This document shows, one piece after another, positions 9,801 through 15,840 of a stretch of 19,092 nt of DNA. Below the pieces are notes generated by a model. It did not search any database and was not told the DNA's origin. It saw nothing but the letters and a program-made list of their open reading frames with translations. Source of the stretch: SIG78 sp045585955. Its GTDB lineage: Bacteria > Verrucomicrobiota > Lentisphaeria > Victivallales > Victivallaceae. Made by a program: the position numbers and the translations under genes. How positions within the stretch are numbered: position 1 is the stretch's first letter; every line of letters begins with the position of its first letter. Where the stretch lies: the NCBI GenBank assembly GCA_045585955.1, contig JAZMZK010000034.1:1-19092 (forward strand). Reading direction: 5' to 3'.

Positions 9801-10193
9801 CAAAGCAGCTTTGCCGTTACGCATTTTTGCTGAAAACTGATAGTTTTTGCCCACCGATAAACCGTTTACTGCAATATACAAATGGGCTCCGCGTTTATGT
9901 TTGACATCCACATCGGCAGTTATTTTCAGATGGGTGTTGCCTTCGGGGGATTTGCCGTCAGAAATCATTTCAACTCTGCCCGGTGAAGTCAGATTAAGCA
10001 GCCATTTACCCGGGATCCGTTTATTGGTACCTGCCTGCCAGGAGCCGAAGCCCTGATCTTTTGTAGCCTGAGCGGCGTTACTTACCAAAGCATAGCTTTC
10101 AAAACCGTTGTTGGCTACCATTGCCGCCGGAAGTTGCCAGACTGCCGTCAGTAAAGTCAATATGAACAGTGATTTGCTAAACAGTTTATTCAT
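6837..10193 (-). CDS. large secreted multidomain glycoside-hydrolase-like protein
   Basis: I use the ATG at 10193, giving 1118 aa. A GTG two codons upstream is too close to the Shine-Dalgarno GGGAAG. A signal peptide covers about 1-24. Residues about 27-195 are a jelly-roll, carbohydrate-binding-like domain closely similar to the whole mature product of the gene just upstream. After a beta-rich linker region (205-400) comes a TIM-barrel-like core at about 410-770, with strands such as TIVFDKDQW (436-444), LKIGVHLFG (477-485) and VDLVYFDASDCE (619-630). Asp625 and Asp628 are candidate catalytic residues, as in retaining alpha-glycosidase barrels. A beta-rich insert (about 505-590) interrupts the barrel. 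The C-terminus has another beta-sandwich-like region (845-1020) and a final small beta domain (1025-1115). No GH family can be named from sequence alone. It follows the upstream stop by 2 nt, so the two are probably translationally coupled. Confidence 0.75.
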   Translation of the reverse strand: MNKLFSKSLFILTLLTAVWQLPAAMVANNGFESYALVSNAAQATKDQGFGSWQAGTNKRIPGKWLLNLTSPGRVEMISDGKSPEGNTHLKITADVDVKHKRGAHLYIAVNGLSVGKNYQFSAKMRNGKAALGLYEFSQNKTMRPVTVAMDECGAEWREVSGIYTVPENFRNAFLVIMVPWQSSVEIDDIGIKEVPAAAVKNNSQSAAFENEFMQMLITPESKLGKLYCKADKTEYAFPNCSDSICQVKVNGTVLRSNGFIRRGDDILELQFPDPSVKVALRIKAAKRYFVFEVVQASPENMEAMTIEFPMKKLDRKSTITSANFSKTFVANLFALNFAPYCTVYAAKDDSMRLAANFLKRHGYNGGKLALLGMPRKMFFEVAKDVQKDHNLPSPKLGGKWLRESENIRRSYLMVTDMESSDIDKLIEYAKIGNFQTIVFDKDQWLDTHGHYRINEKNFPGGLDGFKAAADKIHAAGLKIGVHLFGPSISSNDPYITPVPDKRLAGVNCPPLAEDIDEKATTIVLERRPSALQPYGFPENHLLIGNEIIRYGKFETTPDKKFRFINCTRGAYGTQAAAHKAGSAVRGLITKLEFFMLEPQSELLEEVSTHFANIINKCNVDLVYFDASDCEIQARPMGYDLRRYVDQCHYTFYKKFDHDVLYQTSVGLGFNMQWHIVARGASANGFGDIKKLLAKHMRIITYAEHFAFADVGWYGLDPAIRVNAMEYIASKCLACDGSISIQGSRQTLDNHPQGREIFEMLNRYEMCRVSRAFPQSVTDLLLDKDKDFRLYGNVTDGWKLFEANFAPDKHVAAIDGKSNVWTVENKFNTAVPFALEVLRYPVYTSPNAIVLEDFANLAPLKQGARDNSFHSQLPQDKMLANAHGIYTSGMQPNLTHTTYPAYHGTHSGYPQLINNTGKVGSWTFGKTFPQALDLSKSRELAFWLRSYAVSDVVFDIRLIDTHGKIYKQSVKMDYSGWKLHFFKLNTAEDIDWKNIKYLTMTLREIPPYTKFFRCMIAGVKALPGVQPPELRDMELSVNGKKVQFPMTLQEGSSLTADPLGNCTVWQGGMKPGKNYKVPVAKLKLQPGKNTVEFRYKTGKQVGSDAIVRLIPLKKIAESK

Positions 10194-10195
10194 GA

Positions 10196-10804
10196 TCACT
10201 TCCCGTCTGCGGGGATTTCGGTGAGTTTAATATCATCGATTTCCACACTTTTCTGCCACGGTACCATGATTGCCAGATAAGCATTTTTGAAATTTGCCGG
10301 TACTGTGTATTCGCCGCTGATTTCCACCCACTTATCTGCCGGCACATCGACGGCTTTGCAGACAGTGACAGCTTTCATCGTTTTATCCAGCTTATATTCG
10401 TAAAAACCGATATCGGCGTTGCCGTTACGCACTTGAGCGGTCAAACGGTATTTTTTACCTTCAGTCAAACCTTTGGCAAAAACATATAAATGAGCACCGC
10501 GTTGATGCTTGACATCCACATCGGCAGTTATTTTAAGATAAGTTTTGCCTGTAGCGGCTTTGCCATCAATCACCATTTGTAATTTGCCCGGCGAAGTCAG
10601 ATTCAAGATCCATTTGCTCGGTATACGCCGATTTTCGGCAGCACTCCAGTTGCCGAACCCGAGGTCTTTGGTTGCTTTAGCTGCATTGCCAACTAAAATA
10701 TACCCTTCAAAACTCCCGTTATCGATCCCGACTTGCGGTGCCGCAGCCAGCGAATTGCCTGCCAAAGCCCCCATCAACAACATAGCGTAAACACTTTTTT
10801 TCAT
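10196..10804 (-). CDS. small secreted carbohydrate-binding-like protein
   Basis: This 202-aa protein has a clear signal peptide (about 1-20, cut near SLAA) and one beta-sandwich domain of the CBM4/9-like kind. It is colinear with the N-terminal domain of the next gene: both carry NAA-ATKD-GFG, KW-LNLTSPG, LKITADVDVKH, RGAHLY, an EYTVP/IYTVP strand and IMVPWQ-SVEIDDI. The calcium/edge-strand style ending VEIDDIKLTEIP is typical of such modules. The start is certain: GAGGAGGT lies 7 nt before the ATG. The gene ends 2 nt before the ATG of the large glycosidase-like gene. It has no catalytic residues that I can see, so a soluble or surface-associated binding protein for the target glycan is the best inference. 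Confidence 0.75.
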   Translation of the reverse strand: MKKSVYAMLLMGALAGNSLAAAPQVGIDNGSFEGYILVGNAAKATKDLGFGNWSAAENRRIPSKWILNLTSPGKLQMVIDGKAATGKTYLKITADVDVKHQRGAHLYVFAKGLTEGKKYRLTAQVRNGNADIGFYEYKLDKTMKAVTVCKAVDVPADKWVEISGEYTVPANFKNAYLAIMVPWQKSVEIDDIKLTEIPADGK

Positions 10805-10830
10805 TTTCCATACCTCCTCGTATTGTTATT

Positions 10831-11154
10831 TTATTCAAAAACATGAAAAATTTCTTTTAATTCAGTTTCTTTGCCTTTTTCAGCGTCCGGAGAATCGCAC
10901 ACCAGCACTTCCGCCATATACTTCCACCATTTTTGGCAAATCTCCTTTTCGCCTTGCCTGTTGAAGAGTTCTTCATCCTCAATTTCAACATAACAAAAAA
11001 GTTGATTGCTTTCTTCGTGCAGAAAAGTGGTAAAATTCAGCACTCCGTGCTCTTTTAAAAGCTCACGGATTTCGGGCCAGACGGGATTATGCCGCCGGAT
11101 ATATTCCTGTGCCATACCGGGTTTTGCCTGAATCAAATATGCTTTGCGGATCAT
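10831..11154 (-). CDS. rhaM: L-rhamnose mutarotase
   Basis: This 107-aa protein matches the E. coli RhaM (YiiL) family over its full length: a start MIRKAYLIQAKPG, then EYIRRHNPVWPEI, LFCYVEIE, and the WWKYM block near 76-80. The active-site residues known from the family are present: Tyr18, His22, Trp76 and Trp77. The enzyme interconverts the alpha and beta anomers of L-rhamnose in the cytoplasm, supplying the form used by rhamnose isomerase. Kinase and aldolase genes of the classical rhamnose pathway are absent from the window, so the anomer may feed the dehydrogenase and isomerase-like proteins encoded just upstream. The gene starts 12 nt after the isomerase-like gene and ends 26 nt before the binding-protein gene. 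It is the best clue that the substrate contains L-rhamnose or a related 6-deoxy sugar. Confidence 0.93.
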   Translation of the reverse strand: MIRKAYLIQAKPGMAQEYIRRHNPVWPEIRELLKEHGVLNFTTFLHEESNQLFCYVEIEDEELFNRQGEKEICQKWWKYMAEVLVCDSPDAEKGKETELKEIFHVFE

Positions 11155-11166
11155 AAACAGTTCTCC

Positions 11167-11985
11167 TTATTTGGCACAGGCACTTTTCAGATGTTGCCAA
11201 CTTGCTCTGATTGCCTCTGCGGCCGGGGTGATGCCGTTATATTCCAAGTCAAAATAATGTTGATCGCCAGCTGCTGTCATTGCTTTGAGACAGTTGTAAT
11301 TATCCACCAGCCCGGTACCGAGCGGAACCATGCGGTAATATTTGCCATTACCCATAAGCAGGGATTTTTCTGCCGGGGCGGTCAACGCTTCCCAGTCCTT
11401 GAAATGTACATGTACAATGTGCGGTGCCAGCGTTTTATATGCTTCAAGAACATCTTCAACAATGTAATGATTGCCGCTGTCAAAGGTTACTTTAAGCCCC
11501 GGCACTTGCGTTACGGCATCCAGCAATTCTGCTGAAGTGGTAAACGGGCTCCATTTTACATCGACTACAAAACTTTCAATGCTCACAAAAATATTACACT
11601 TTTTACCGAATTCCACTGCCGCAAACAATGCTTCCAACCATTGTTTACGGCATTCCTCGCGGTCAAGCCCAACTTTTCCGGAAGTCGGCAGCATGATCCT
11701 GCCGGTCCCCAGAAAAGCCGCTTTTTCGATAATATCTTTTGTATTATCCAACCACTTGTCCCGGGTCATGCCCGGTGCATTCACATCGTTGAAAACAGTA
11801 TGGCAAACTGCTTTTACGCCGTAATCAGCACACATCTTTTTTATTTCGACAAGCGAAACATCCAGCGTGTGGGTCTGGCAGAAATCAATCCCGTCAATGC
11901 CGTTTTTGCGGGCAAATTCAAACATGCTTCTGACCGTGCTGCCCGGCTCAATCAGATAAGCCAAACTCATTAAACAGGGTTTCAT
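11167..11985 (-). CDS. sugar phosphate isomerase/epimerase-like TIM barrel
   Basis: The predicted protein has 272 aa from the ATG at 11985. The frame extends to a TTG at 12015, but that would overlap the dehydrogenase gene and has no better ribosome binding site. The fold is the xylose-isomerase-like (AP endonuclease 2) barrel. Candidate divalent-metal ligands appear in the right order at strand ends: Glu137 (SIES), Asp169 (TFDSGNH), His194 (VHVHFKD) and Glu248 (FDLEYNG). The family includes hexose and ketose 3-epimerases, inosose isomerases and hydroxypyruvate isomerase, so the exact reaction is open. It starts 8 nt after the stop of the Gfo/Idh/MocA gene, a pairing common in catabolism of unusual sugars where 3-keto intermediates are made and rearranged. 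Confidence 0.85.
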   Translation of the reverse strand: MKPCLMSLAYLIEPGSTVRSMFEFARKNGIDGIDFCQTHTLDVSLVEIKKMCADYGVKAVCHTVFNDVNAPGMTRDKWLDNTKDIIEKAAFLGTGRIMLPTSGKVGLDREECRKQWLEALFAAVEFGKKCNIFVSIESFVVDVKWSPFTTSAELLDAVTQVPGLKVTFDSGNHYIVEDVLEAYKTLAPHIVHVHFKDWEALTAPAEKSLLMGNGKYYRMVPLGTGLVDNYNCLKAMTAAGDQHYFDLEYNGITPAAEAIRASWQHLKSACAK

Positions 11986-11993
11986 AAGCTTGC

Positions 11994-13133
11994 TCAACGT
12001 CCCAGTTTCTGCCAAATGCTTTCAATATCAACAACTGTATTGGAACGCTGGGCTTTGTCGATGGAGAGTGCAATTACGGCACTTTCCAAGCCTTCCAACC
12101 CGGTGGATTTTGGCGGCAGTTCGCCCATCATGGCTTTGTAGAATTCATCCATAATTACCTGATCGCCGCCGGCATGACCATCGGTGATTTCCAAATCATA
12201 ATACCGGACAGCTTCTTCGCCGATACGCCGCACACTGATCTTGCCGTAAGAAAGTACCAATGTGCCTTCACTGCCGGATATATACATACGCCGTTCCGGA
12301 ATTGGATTGGACATGGATGTATGGAATGTAGCACGCACGCCGTTGCGATATTCCAGAATAATCACCTGATTGTCGACAATATCTTTGTCGCAGGTAAAGG
12401 GCGATTCCACAGCGTTGGGGTCAGGATAATAGTTGAAAGGTCCCGTGCCGTCGCTCTTGGTATGTTCGATACGCAGATAATCATTTTCCGGCAGATAAAA
12501 GTTCAAGCCGCCGAAAGAAGCTGTTTTGCAGGGCAGCGAACCGATGAACCAATTCAGCAAGTCCAGGTCATGACAGCACTTTTCCAGAATATACGGCCCG
12601 GCGTTGGCACGCAGTCTGCGCCAGTTTTTCATAATATATGCACCAAGTTCCACGGAGAGGTTTTCATCAGCTTCGACGCTGATGATCTTGCCGATCGTTC
12701 CGGCATCGAGCAATTCTTTGACTTTGCGGTAAATCGGCGAATACCGCAACACAAAACCGGTTACCAGCTGGCAGTTGGAGTTGTTGAATGCCTTGAAAAC
12801 TTCTTCACAATCTTCGATGGTAGTAGCCATGGGCTTTTCAGTAAAAACATTTTTTCCCGCCTTGAGTGCCGCCATAATGTGACCGGCATGACAGGTATTG
12901 GGCGAAAAAATCATCACCCAGTCCACGCCGGGTTGATTGATAGCTTCTTCGCATTGGCTGAAAATTTTTACATCGTTGAACCCCAAAGATTCCGCCCGTT
13001 CTGCCGCACGCTTGTGATCCGGGTCACAGATACTGACCAGTTTGACATTGCTGTGTTTGCCGAAAAGCAAACGCGTTACATTGCTGCGGAGCCCGGCTCC
13101 AATCATACAAATACCGATTTTTTTGCTATCCAT
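11994..13133 (-). CDS. Gfo/Idh/MocA family oxidoreductase
   Basis: This 379-aa protein has an N-terminal Rossmann fold with the nucleotide-binding loop IGAGLRSN (11-18), an acidic strand end at DPD (37-39), the family EKPMATT motif at 99-105, and the C-terminal alpha/beta sheet domain. Within LEKCCHDLDLLNW, Lys185/His188/Asp191 occupy the usual catalytic region. Members oxidise or reduce sugars, inositols or sugar nucleotides with NAD(P). It is the promoter-proximal gene of the nine-gene operon; AAAGGA lies 7 nt before the ATG. It is divergent from the AraC-type regulator, which probably controls it. The substrate is likely the released monosaccharide, but only context supports this. Confidence 0.9.
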   Translation of the reverse strand: MDSKKIGICMIGAGLRSNVTRLLFGKHSNVKLVSICDPDHKRAAERAESLGFNDVKIFSQCEEAINQPGVDWVMIFSPNTCHAGHIMAALKAGKNVFTEKPMATTIEDCEEVFKAFNNSNCQLVTGFVLRYSPIYRKVKELLDAGTIGKIISVEADENLSVELGAYIMKNWRRLRANAGPYILEKCCHDLDLLNWFIGSLPCKTASFGGLNFYLPENDYLRIEHTKSDGTGPFNYYPDPNAVESPFTCDKDIVDNQVIILEYRNGVRATFHTSMSNPIPERRMYISGSEGTLVLSYGKISVRRIGEEAVRYYDLEITDGHAGGDQVIMDEFYKAMMGELPPKSTGLEGLESAVIALSIDKAQRSNTVVDIESIWQKLGR

Positions 13134-13198
13134 AGTAGCATCCTTTCGTGTTTTTGCCGTCGGACAGTTGAAAAATCCTTCTGACTGGCGGCAAAATT

Positions 13199-13228
13199 TT
13201 TATCTTTTATCAAAAAAAATGGTTGCAA
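13199..13228 (-). promoter_or_regulatory. candidate promoter of the nine-gene operon
   Basis: Reading the minus strand, TTGCAA (13228-13223) is followed after 18 nt by GATAAA (13204-13199), about 65 nt ahead of the dehydrogenase ATG. The match is modest (4 of 6 at each box). The -35 hexamer lies inside the palindrome GTTGCAAC and is also the -35 of the divergent regulator promoter. Confidence 0.4.
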
Positions 13229-13251
13229 CATTCACGAACACAAGGTATATT
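13223..13251 (+). promoter_or_regulatory. candidate promoter of the AraC-type regulator
   Basis: TTGCAA (13223-13228), a 17-nt spacer and TATATT (13246-13251) make a good sigma-70-like promoter (4 of 6 and 5 of 6 matches). It would give a leader of about 37 nt before the ATG at 13296. The same TTGCAA-N17 arrangement precedes the dehydrogenase gene at 17621. Confidence 0.55.
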
Positions 13252-13254
13252 TCT

Positions 13255-13276
13255 CTGTATGCAAACAAATATACAG
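13255..13276. promoter_or_regulatory. inverted repeat CTGTAT-N10-ATACAG, candidate operator
   Basis: The half-sites (13255-13260 and 13271-13276) are exact reverse complements, centred just downstream of the regulator's -10 box at the predicted transcription start. A protein bound here would block the regulator promoter. Autoregulation is an inference; AraC proteins more often bind direct repeats, so a different repressor is possible. Confidence 0.4.
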
Positions 13277-13295
13277 TATTTTGAGGATTATTACA

Positions 13296-14210
13296 ATGGA
13301 TAAAACGCTGGTAATAGATGACAAAAACAACGGTAGTCCGGTAGTTCATATTCTCAATTACCGCAAAAGCCAGATTCACGAAGAGTTCGGTCTGTGGATG
13401 AATTTACTTGTTCGCGGGAACCGCAGTATCGAAGGCGTAAGCAATGAACTGGATATGATGAATCCACCACGCAAGTTGCGAATTTTTAAATTTTACGCTA
13501 TATCGCATATGTACGAAGGGGCTGGATTTTACTATTCACAGCCCACTGGACTGCGACGCATAACACCTGGCGACTGTATTATTACCACACCGGATACCGT
13601 ACAACTTTACGGAGCTTGTAAAAATGCCGATAATCAGCCTTATGTGGAAGATAATATTTGCTTTGCCGGTCCGTTGGCTGATCATCTTTTCCGTTCCGGC
13701 GTGATAAAGGATTCGATCATAAGAATTGGTACCGAGCGTAAACTCCTGCCGATAATCGACAAAGCTCTTGATCCATCAAGAGATTCGCAGATAGCAGCCA
13801 ACATAATGTTGATAAATTTTCTGACCTCAATATATACCGAGAGTCGCAAAACTCCCAGTTCTGACATCAATGTAAAGTTAAAACTTCTGACCGAGCAAAT
13901 GATTCAAGATCCGTCGCATTGGTGGACGGTCGAAGAGATGGCGGATTTCTGCGGTGTGTGCTGTTCATATTTCCGGGAGGCATTTCATCAATATACCGGA
14001 TTATCGCCCAAACTCTATGCCGATAAAATAAAAATCGGTATTGCCACCGAAAAGCTTATAAAGACCGACCTGAAAATACAGGAGCTGGCACACCTGCTCG
14101 GCTATGTAGATCAGTATCATTTCAGCCGTCGATTTAAGCAAATTGTTGGTTTATCGCCCCAGCAATACCGAACGAGTTCGCTTTTGCAGCACCCCGATGC
14201 CAAACAATAG
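13296..14210 (+). CDS. AraC-family transcriptional regulator
   Basis: The predicted protein has 304 aa from the ATG at 13296, which has TGAGGA 8 nt upstream; the in-frame TTG at 13281 lies within that ribosome binding site. Residues about 55-110 look like the cupin-type sugar-sensing region (FYYSQPTG, then ITPGDCIITTP). Residues 208-293 are a complete AraC DNA-binding domain with two helix-turn-helix units: WTVEEMADFCGVCCSYFREAF and, after a linker helix, KIQELAHLLGY followed by the signature YHFSRRFKQIVGLSPQQYR. It faces the nine-gene operon across 162 bp and most likely activates it in response to a pathway sugar. It stands alone on the plus strand, with a possible terminator at 14271-14325. 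Confidence 0.92.
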   Translation: MDKTLVIDDKNNGSPVVHILNYRKSQIHEEFGLWMNLLVRGNRSIEGVSNELDMMNPPRKLRIFKFYAISHMYEGAGFYYSQPTGLRRITPGDCIITTPDTVQLYGACKNADNQPYVEDNICFAGPLADHLFRSGVIKDSIIRIGTERKLLPIIDKALDPSRDSQIAANIMLINFLTSIYTESRKTPSSDINVKLKLLTEQMIQDPSHWWTVEEMADFCGVCCSYFREAFHQYTGLSPKLYADKIKIGIATEKLIKTDLKIQELAHLLGYVDQYHFSRRFKQIVGLSPQQYRTSSLLQHPDAKQ

Positions 14211-14381
14211 TTTAAACTATAAAGTGTTTCATAGCTTTCATCTTGAACAGCTATGTTTCCGAACTTATATTTCCGATTTAAGTGCAAAAGCGGAAACGGG
14301 AATACTCCAAATCGGAAGTTTTTATATGCCTGTTTTATAACAATGCAACCTACCATATCCTTGCCTTTTTGCGGAGTGTTA
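14207..14381 (+). terminator. possible terminator region of the regulator gene
   Basis: A perfect 14-bp palindrome ATAGTTTAAACTAT (14207-14220) overlaps the regulator's TAG stop. Further on, TTCCGATTT (14271-14279) and AAATCGGAA (14309-14317) can form a 9-bp stem with a 29-nt loop, followed by GTTTTTAT. The long loop makes this a weak intrinsic terminator. The rest of this stretch holds nothing I can identify. Confidence 0.35.
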
Positions 14382-14810
14382 TTACTGAGTTATTCTTGAA
14401 GAAAACCACTCCCGCTGTCTTTTGGGAGCGTTGCCCTTGGTATTGTTCTTGGCAAGGTAACTAGCTCTCCTGAAGCAATCATTTCTCTTATCTTTCATTT
14501 CAGGATGATCCTTCCTGAAAGCATTTTTAATGTTTTCATGTGTAAAAGCCAGCAATGTATTGATGAACAACGCATCAACGGGCTGGCCTTTGACACCGTA
14601 ATAATCCCGAAGTTTTTCAAGCAGTGCGACCATTTTGCCGTAATTGGCGGGATGCGAATAGTCAATATCATCACCAGCCATATTCAGTTGGATGAAATTG
14701 ATCTGATTTTCGCCAATTTTACTGGCAAAATCATTGAAATGCTCTTTGATTGCGGCAGTTCCGTCTGCATCGAAAACAAGATACTCAACCTTGTTCGGTT
14801 TTCCATCAGG
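14382..14810 (-). pseudogene. 5'-broken ORF of unknown function
   Basis: An open minus-strand frame of 142 codons runs from a stop just above 14810 to a TAA at 14382. It looks protein-coding in character: mixed hydrophilic and hydrophobic residues, e.g. EYLVFDADGTAAIKEHF, DALFINTLLAFTHENIKNAF, and a basic end. Yet the first possible start is an ATG at 14681, about 43 codons in, with no Shine-Dalgarno sequence. No ATG, GTG or TTG occurs earlier in frame. I read it as the 3' part of a gene that lost its beginning by truncation or frameshift. I do not recognise the family. It lies beside a tRNA-Leu and tRNA-like repeats, so it may be cargo left by an integrated element. A short real gene from the internal ATG (99 aa) remains possible. 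Confidence 0.45.
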
Positions 14811-14899
14811 TCAATACTGTATCACTCTTTTTTACTGTCAAATATCTTTGGGGGGAGGAAATGTTTTTTATGGTCGTTTTGGCGGAATTTTGCCGACTG

Positions 14900-15012
14900 C
14901 AACGGACTTTGATTTTATATCCCAGAAATATCCCAGAATTCGTGGCATCAGAAGATATCTTGAGCTTGCAAAAAGTATCACTCCGTTTTGACGCTGCAAC
15001 GGATTTTCAGTC
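14900..15012 (+). repeat. two imperfect copies of the tRNA-Leu anticodon-arm sequence
   Basis: CAACGGATTTTcAGTC (14997-15012) differs from the tRNA segment CAACGGATTTTAAGTC (15085-15100) at one of 16 positions. A second, weaker copy at 14900-14915 matches at 12 of 16. Both outer copies are preceded by CTG. The pattern resembles attachment-site core duplications left by tyrosine recombinases, which often use the tRNA anticodon arm, but no integrase gene is present. Confidence 0.45.
14917..14938 (+). repeat. tandem 11-bp repeat
   Basis: ATATCCCAGAA occurs twice head to tail with no mismatch and no spacer. It lies directly beside the weaker tRNA-like copy. Integrase arm-type sites in attachment regions are often short direct repeats of this size; that reading is inference. 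Confidence 0.5.
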
Positions 15013-15042
15013 AAATAAAAAGTTGTAAGTCGTTGAATATTA

Positions 15043-15130
15043 TGGTACCCGGAGCGGGGATCGAACCCGCACGTCCTCATCGGACAACGGATTTTAAGTC
15101 CGTTGCGTCTGCCTATTCCGCCATCCGGGC
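15043..15130 (-). tRNA. tRNA-Leu (anticodon UAA)
   Basis: The minus strand begins GCCCGGA, which pairs with TCCGGGT before discriminator A and an encoded CCA (G1-U is a wobble pair). The anticodon stem GGACT-TAA-AATCC places anticodon TAA, reading UUA codons. The T-arm is GCGGG-TTCGATC-CCCGC. The length of 85 nt plus CCA fits a class II tRNA with a long variable arm, as expected for Leu. It starts 19 nt after the stop of tsaB on the same strand, so it is probably cotranscribed with the cupin-lysA-tsaB group and cut out by RNases. Its anticodon-arm sequence recurs in the gene-poor DNA downstream. Confidence 0.95.
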
Positions 15131-15149
15131 GTACCATTCATTCTCTTTT

Positions 15150-15830
15150 TCAGTTGATCGGCTTGGTGAATACTGCCGGTCTTATGTAGATCAAATCACG
15201 CAAATTATTGTCGAACTCTTTATTGGACTTCAACAGGCTTGCCAAATCAAAATCTTCCACCAGTTGCAGCTCTTTACTTGCACTTTCCGGCAGTATGGCT
15301 TTGATCGCTTCGCCTTCGTGGGCTTGTCCGCAGATCAGATCGAACTTGTTTTCGGCAAAAAACTCCTCCGCCTGTTCCTTGTTCAGCACTGTGCCTTCGC
15401 CGCAGCCTTCGTCCACATTATTTTTGCGTACTACACAATATACAAGCACTTCGTGATTTCTGCCATCAAAAAGCACTGCAATTTTTGAATTTTCTTGCAT
15501 TTTTTTTCCCGCAGCCATACTTATTGCTATTGCTGTGGGTACTCCACGGCTTTTTACTGTGCTGTCGCCGTGGGTCAATCCGGCGATCAATGCCGCCGCC
15601 AGCCGCATACCGGTAAAGCTGCCGGGGCCGATGCCTACGCTCCAAAACTTCACATCATCGAGGGTTCCTCCGCAGTTTGCCACTTCTCCGGCGGCAAATT
15701 CTGCCAAATGTGCCGACTCCCGCCGTTTCATGGGCAATATGCCGTTACGCAAAACTTTGCCTTCCGCATCGGCTACGCACATTCTGGCGGCGTTGCCCGA
15801 AAGATCGATTGCTGCCTGGAATTCTGCCAT
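15150..15830 (-). CDS. tsaB: tRNA threonylcarbamoyladenosine biosynthesis protein TsaB
   Basis: This 226-aa protein has an ASKHA-type N-terminal fold: AIDLSGN (7-13) at the start, a REESAHLAEF-like segment (38-45), and the family signature GIGPGSFTGMR (66-76). TsaB dimerises with TsaD and, with TsaE, transfers the threonylcarbamoyl group to A37 of tRNAs that read ANN codons. The C-terminal half is divergent, as usual for the family. The start ATG is 10 nt after the lysA stop, with GAGAG upstream overlapping that stop. The downstream neighbour is tRNA-Leu(UAA), which is not a t6A substrate, so the linkage is probably only shared transcription. Confidence 0.92.
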   Translation of the reverse strand: MAEFQAAIDLSGNAARMCVADAEGKVLRNGILPMKRRESAHLAEFAAGEVANCGGTLDDVKFWSVGIGPGSFTGMRLAAALIAGLTHGDSTVKSRGVPTAIAISMAAGKKMQENSKIAVLFDGRNHEVLVYCVVRKNNVDEGCGEGTVLNKEQAEEFFAENKFDLICGQAHEGEAIKAILPESASKELQLVEDFDLASLLKSNKEFDNNLRDLIYIRPAVFTKPIN

Positions 15831-15840
15831 TTTATCACTC

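Noticed and set aside
14868..15137. 89-codon minus-strand frame through the tRNA-Leu gene
   Set aside because: The predicted protein is a translation of the tRNA itself (a GGIGRRNG/GFDPRSG pattern), a well-known annotation artefact.
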